Source: Bacteroidia bacterium (lineage in GTDB: Bacteria; Bacteroidota; Bacteroidia; NS11-12g; UBA955). From it: a DNA stretch of 6,170 bases. This document shows positions 4,819 through 6,170 of this stretch, one piece after another (positions within the stretch are counted from its first letter, which is position 1; every line of letters starts with the position of its first letter). The DNA lies in NCBI GenBank assembly GCA_020848595.1, contig JADLHV010000144.1:1-6170 (forward strand). The letters are read 5' to 3'. The position numbers and the translations under genes were made by a program. The notes beneath the pieces are model-generated. The model searched no databases. It was not told where the DNA came from and saw nothing but the letters and a program-made list of their open reading frames with translations.

Positions 4819-6170
4819 CTATCGAATTACGCTAACAGTACCTGAGTAATCTCTACTGACACCCTCATTATCAGTAGTTTCAATCTTATAGAAGTAGTCA
4901 CCTTGCATACACACTTGACCCTTATAAAGACCATCCCAAGAGGCATTCATATCTTCAGACATATAGACTTTCTCTCCATACTTATTGAAAATTTCTATCT
5001 TGAAGTAGCGCATTGGCGGTCCAACCACCTTAAAACTGTTATTTTCTGTTGGTCCTTTTGAATCAGGTGAAAAGGCATTTGGAATATATAATTGATTGAT
5101 TGGAATAAATACAAATTGTTGTGATAATGAATCCATACAATCTCCTTTTCCACTTATTGCAATCATTTTAATTTCGAATGTATCTTTTGGTTCATCAATT
5201 TTTATATTCATCTCTCTGCTATCTCCTATCCACATATTATTGAGATACCAGCTTACTGTATGTCCAAATTTGCAATACGAGAGATCTTTCAAATACAATC
5301 TTGGATACTCTCTAGACATTTTAAATCCTGGATTGCTATACAAATTCATAGTAGGCTTTGGTAACACAGTAATAGTTTCTGAAATTGCCATTGCTTGACA
5401 AGCACTATCATAAACTAAAGATTTTATAACATATTCGCCCGCTGCTAGAGTTGGATTAAATGGAAAGTTATAATCAAACTCTTCATAGATACTATCATTT
5501 ACTAACCAAAATTGCTTTTCGAGACGTTGGAAATTAGTTGTGAAATTTAAATTAGCAGGTTCACAAAGGGTTAATGGATAATTTTTAATTATTTCACCTT
5601 GTTGACCATTTCTAATTATTGCAATTGTTTCAACAGGCACATTACCACAAACTCCATTAGTTTGAAGGGTATAAATAAAAGTTAAAAATGGTTTAGAAAC
5701 ATCCGATAAACTTGGTGTATAATTGGTCATTCTACTTGCCGATTGATCAAATGAACCCGCACCATCGGTATACCAATATCCTGGGTCGGATGAAGATGTA
5801 AGTGCATTGAGTAGCAATAAATCGCCTACACAAATTTTCTCTCTAGATTTCTCTACAGTTAACTCTGGCAGCTTCTCAACATAAATTGATGCAGTTGAAT
5901 GAGAAATACAAGTATTAGCATTTGTATATTCATAACTTACTTGAGTTGTTTTACCCGCAGCTGCGTATGCATCAAAAGAGTTTCCATTAACATAATTACC
6001 TAACCATTGACCGCCACTTGGAATTGCTTGAAGTACTAAAGGTGATTGCGACTGACAAATCTGAATATTTGGTCCTTGAGGTAAACTTATCATACTAGTA
6101 TCCTTTACCTGAATCTCATATTCTTTTTTGTTATCACACTGAATCTTTTCTTTATACACCAATTTTAGTG
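4819..6170 (-). CDS. T9SS type B surface protein with Ig/PKD-like domains (5' end outside window)
   Basis: This is a second large secreted surface protein, different in build from the one at the left edge. The frame runs open from the window edge (codons CTA AAA TTG at 6168-6160) to TAG at 4821-4819. The TTG at 6162 is not a credible start, since no signal peptide follows and the text (KIQCDNKKEYEIQVKD) reads like the tail of another Ig-like domain. Counting that TTG as residue 1, four beta-sandwich domains follow: about 33-96 (ICQSQSPLVLQAIPSGGQW, an Ig-like type common in Bacteroidota), 107-184 (ICVGDLLLLNA ... TNGVCG), 195-267 and 268-354. Each holds one Cys pair (36/85, 111/172, 200/255, 297/342). 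A sorting domain at 357-447 ends the protein. The gene is intact at its 3' end. It should be exported by Sec then T9SS; an adhesive or structural role is likely but the target is unknown. Confidence 0.92.
   Translation of the reverse strand, partial: LKLVYKEKIQCDNKKEYEIQVKDTSMISLPQGPNIQICQSQSPLVLQAIPSGGQWLGNYVNGNSFDAYAAAGKTTQVSYEYTNANTCISHSTASIYVEKLPELTVEKSREKICVGDLLLLNALTSSSDPGYWYTDGAGSFDQSASRMTNYTPSLSDVSKPFLTFIYTLQTNGVCGNVPVETIAIIRNGQQGEIIKNYPLTLCEPANLNFTTNFQRLEKQFWLVNDSIYEEFDYNFPFNPTLAAGEYVIKSLVYDSACQAMAISETITVLPKPTMNLYSNPGFKMSREYPRLYLKDLSYCKFGHTVSWYLNNMWIGDSREMNIKIDEPKDTFEIKMIAISGKGDCMDSLSQQFVFIPINQLYIPNAFSPDSKGPTENNSFKVVGPPMRYFKIEIFNKYGEKVYMSEDMNASWDGLYKGQVCMQGDYFYKIETTDNEGVSRDYSGTVSVIR
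4822..5094 (-). other. T9SS type B C-terminal sorting domain
   Basis: The last 91 residues show LYIPNAFSPDSKGPTENNSF, then I-F-N-K-Y-G-E-K-V-Y, then SWDGLYKG, then G-D-Y-F-Y-K-I, and end in S-V-I-R. Order and spacing match the other sorting domain in this window and the gliding-motility-associated C-terminal family. The usual N-G-D-G-x-N-D loop is altered to S-K-G-P-T-E-N-N, and the usual N-R-W-G is N-K-Y-G, both within the range I would expect for the family. A Cys sits at residue 418, before the last strands. Confidence 0.92.

Noticed and set aside
5096..5398. Open plus-strand frame of 100 codons with hydrophobic stretches
   Set aside because: It is antisense to the Ig/PKD-like domains and the start of the sorting domain. 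The hydrophobic look comes from reading the complement of polar codons, and no promoter or neighbour supports it.

Overview
The window looks like an ordinary chromosomal segment of a low-GC member of the Bacteroidota. Three things point there. Two large secreted proteins end in the gliding-motility-associated / type B C-terminal sorting domain of the type IX secretion system (T9SS), which is known only from this phylum. Start codons lack Shine-Dalgarno sequences and have AT-rich leaders. The one promoter I can propose fits the Bacteroidota TTG-N19-TAnnTTTG form. Genus cannot be told from the sequence.

Layout. On the plus strand, nt 1-3238 hold three closely spaced genes (gaps of 3 and 12 nt), probably one operon: the 3' two thirds or more of a PKD-repeat T9SS surface protein, a 204-residue secreted protein I do not recognise, and a 199-residue secreted TPR protein. 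On the minus strand, read from the right edge leftward, come the 3' part of a second T9SS type B protein built of Ig/PKD-like domains (6170-4819), then gltA, a complete type II citrate synthase (4682-3378). The two groups converge on a 139-nt gap holding a clear intrinsic terminator for gltA. The 136-nt gap between the second surface protein and gltA holds a weak terminator for the former and a probable promoter for the latter, set in an imperfect palindrome, so gltA is probably transcribed alone.

Both surface-protein genes are cut by the window edges. Apparent TTG starts just inside each edge are artefacts, because each frame stays open to the edge and the repeat structure continues through it. 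The surface proteins should cross the inner membrane by Sec and the outer membrane by T9SS, and be attached or released outside the cell. The two small secreted proteins downstream of the first may help it in the periplasm or at the surface, but only gene order suggests this. Citrate synthase is a housekeeping enzyme of the TCA cycle, and its position between the two surface genes is probably incidental. I found no RNA gene, mobile element, CRISPR array or defence system, and no convincing sign of a new biological system. The least explained item is the 204-residue secreted protein.
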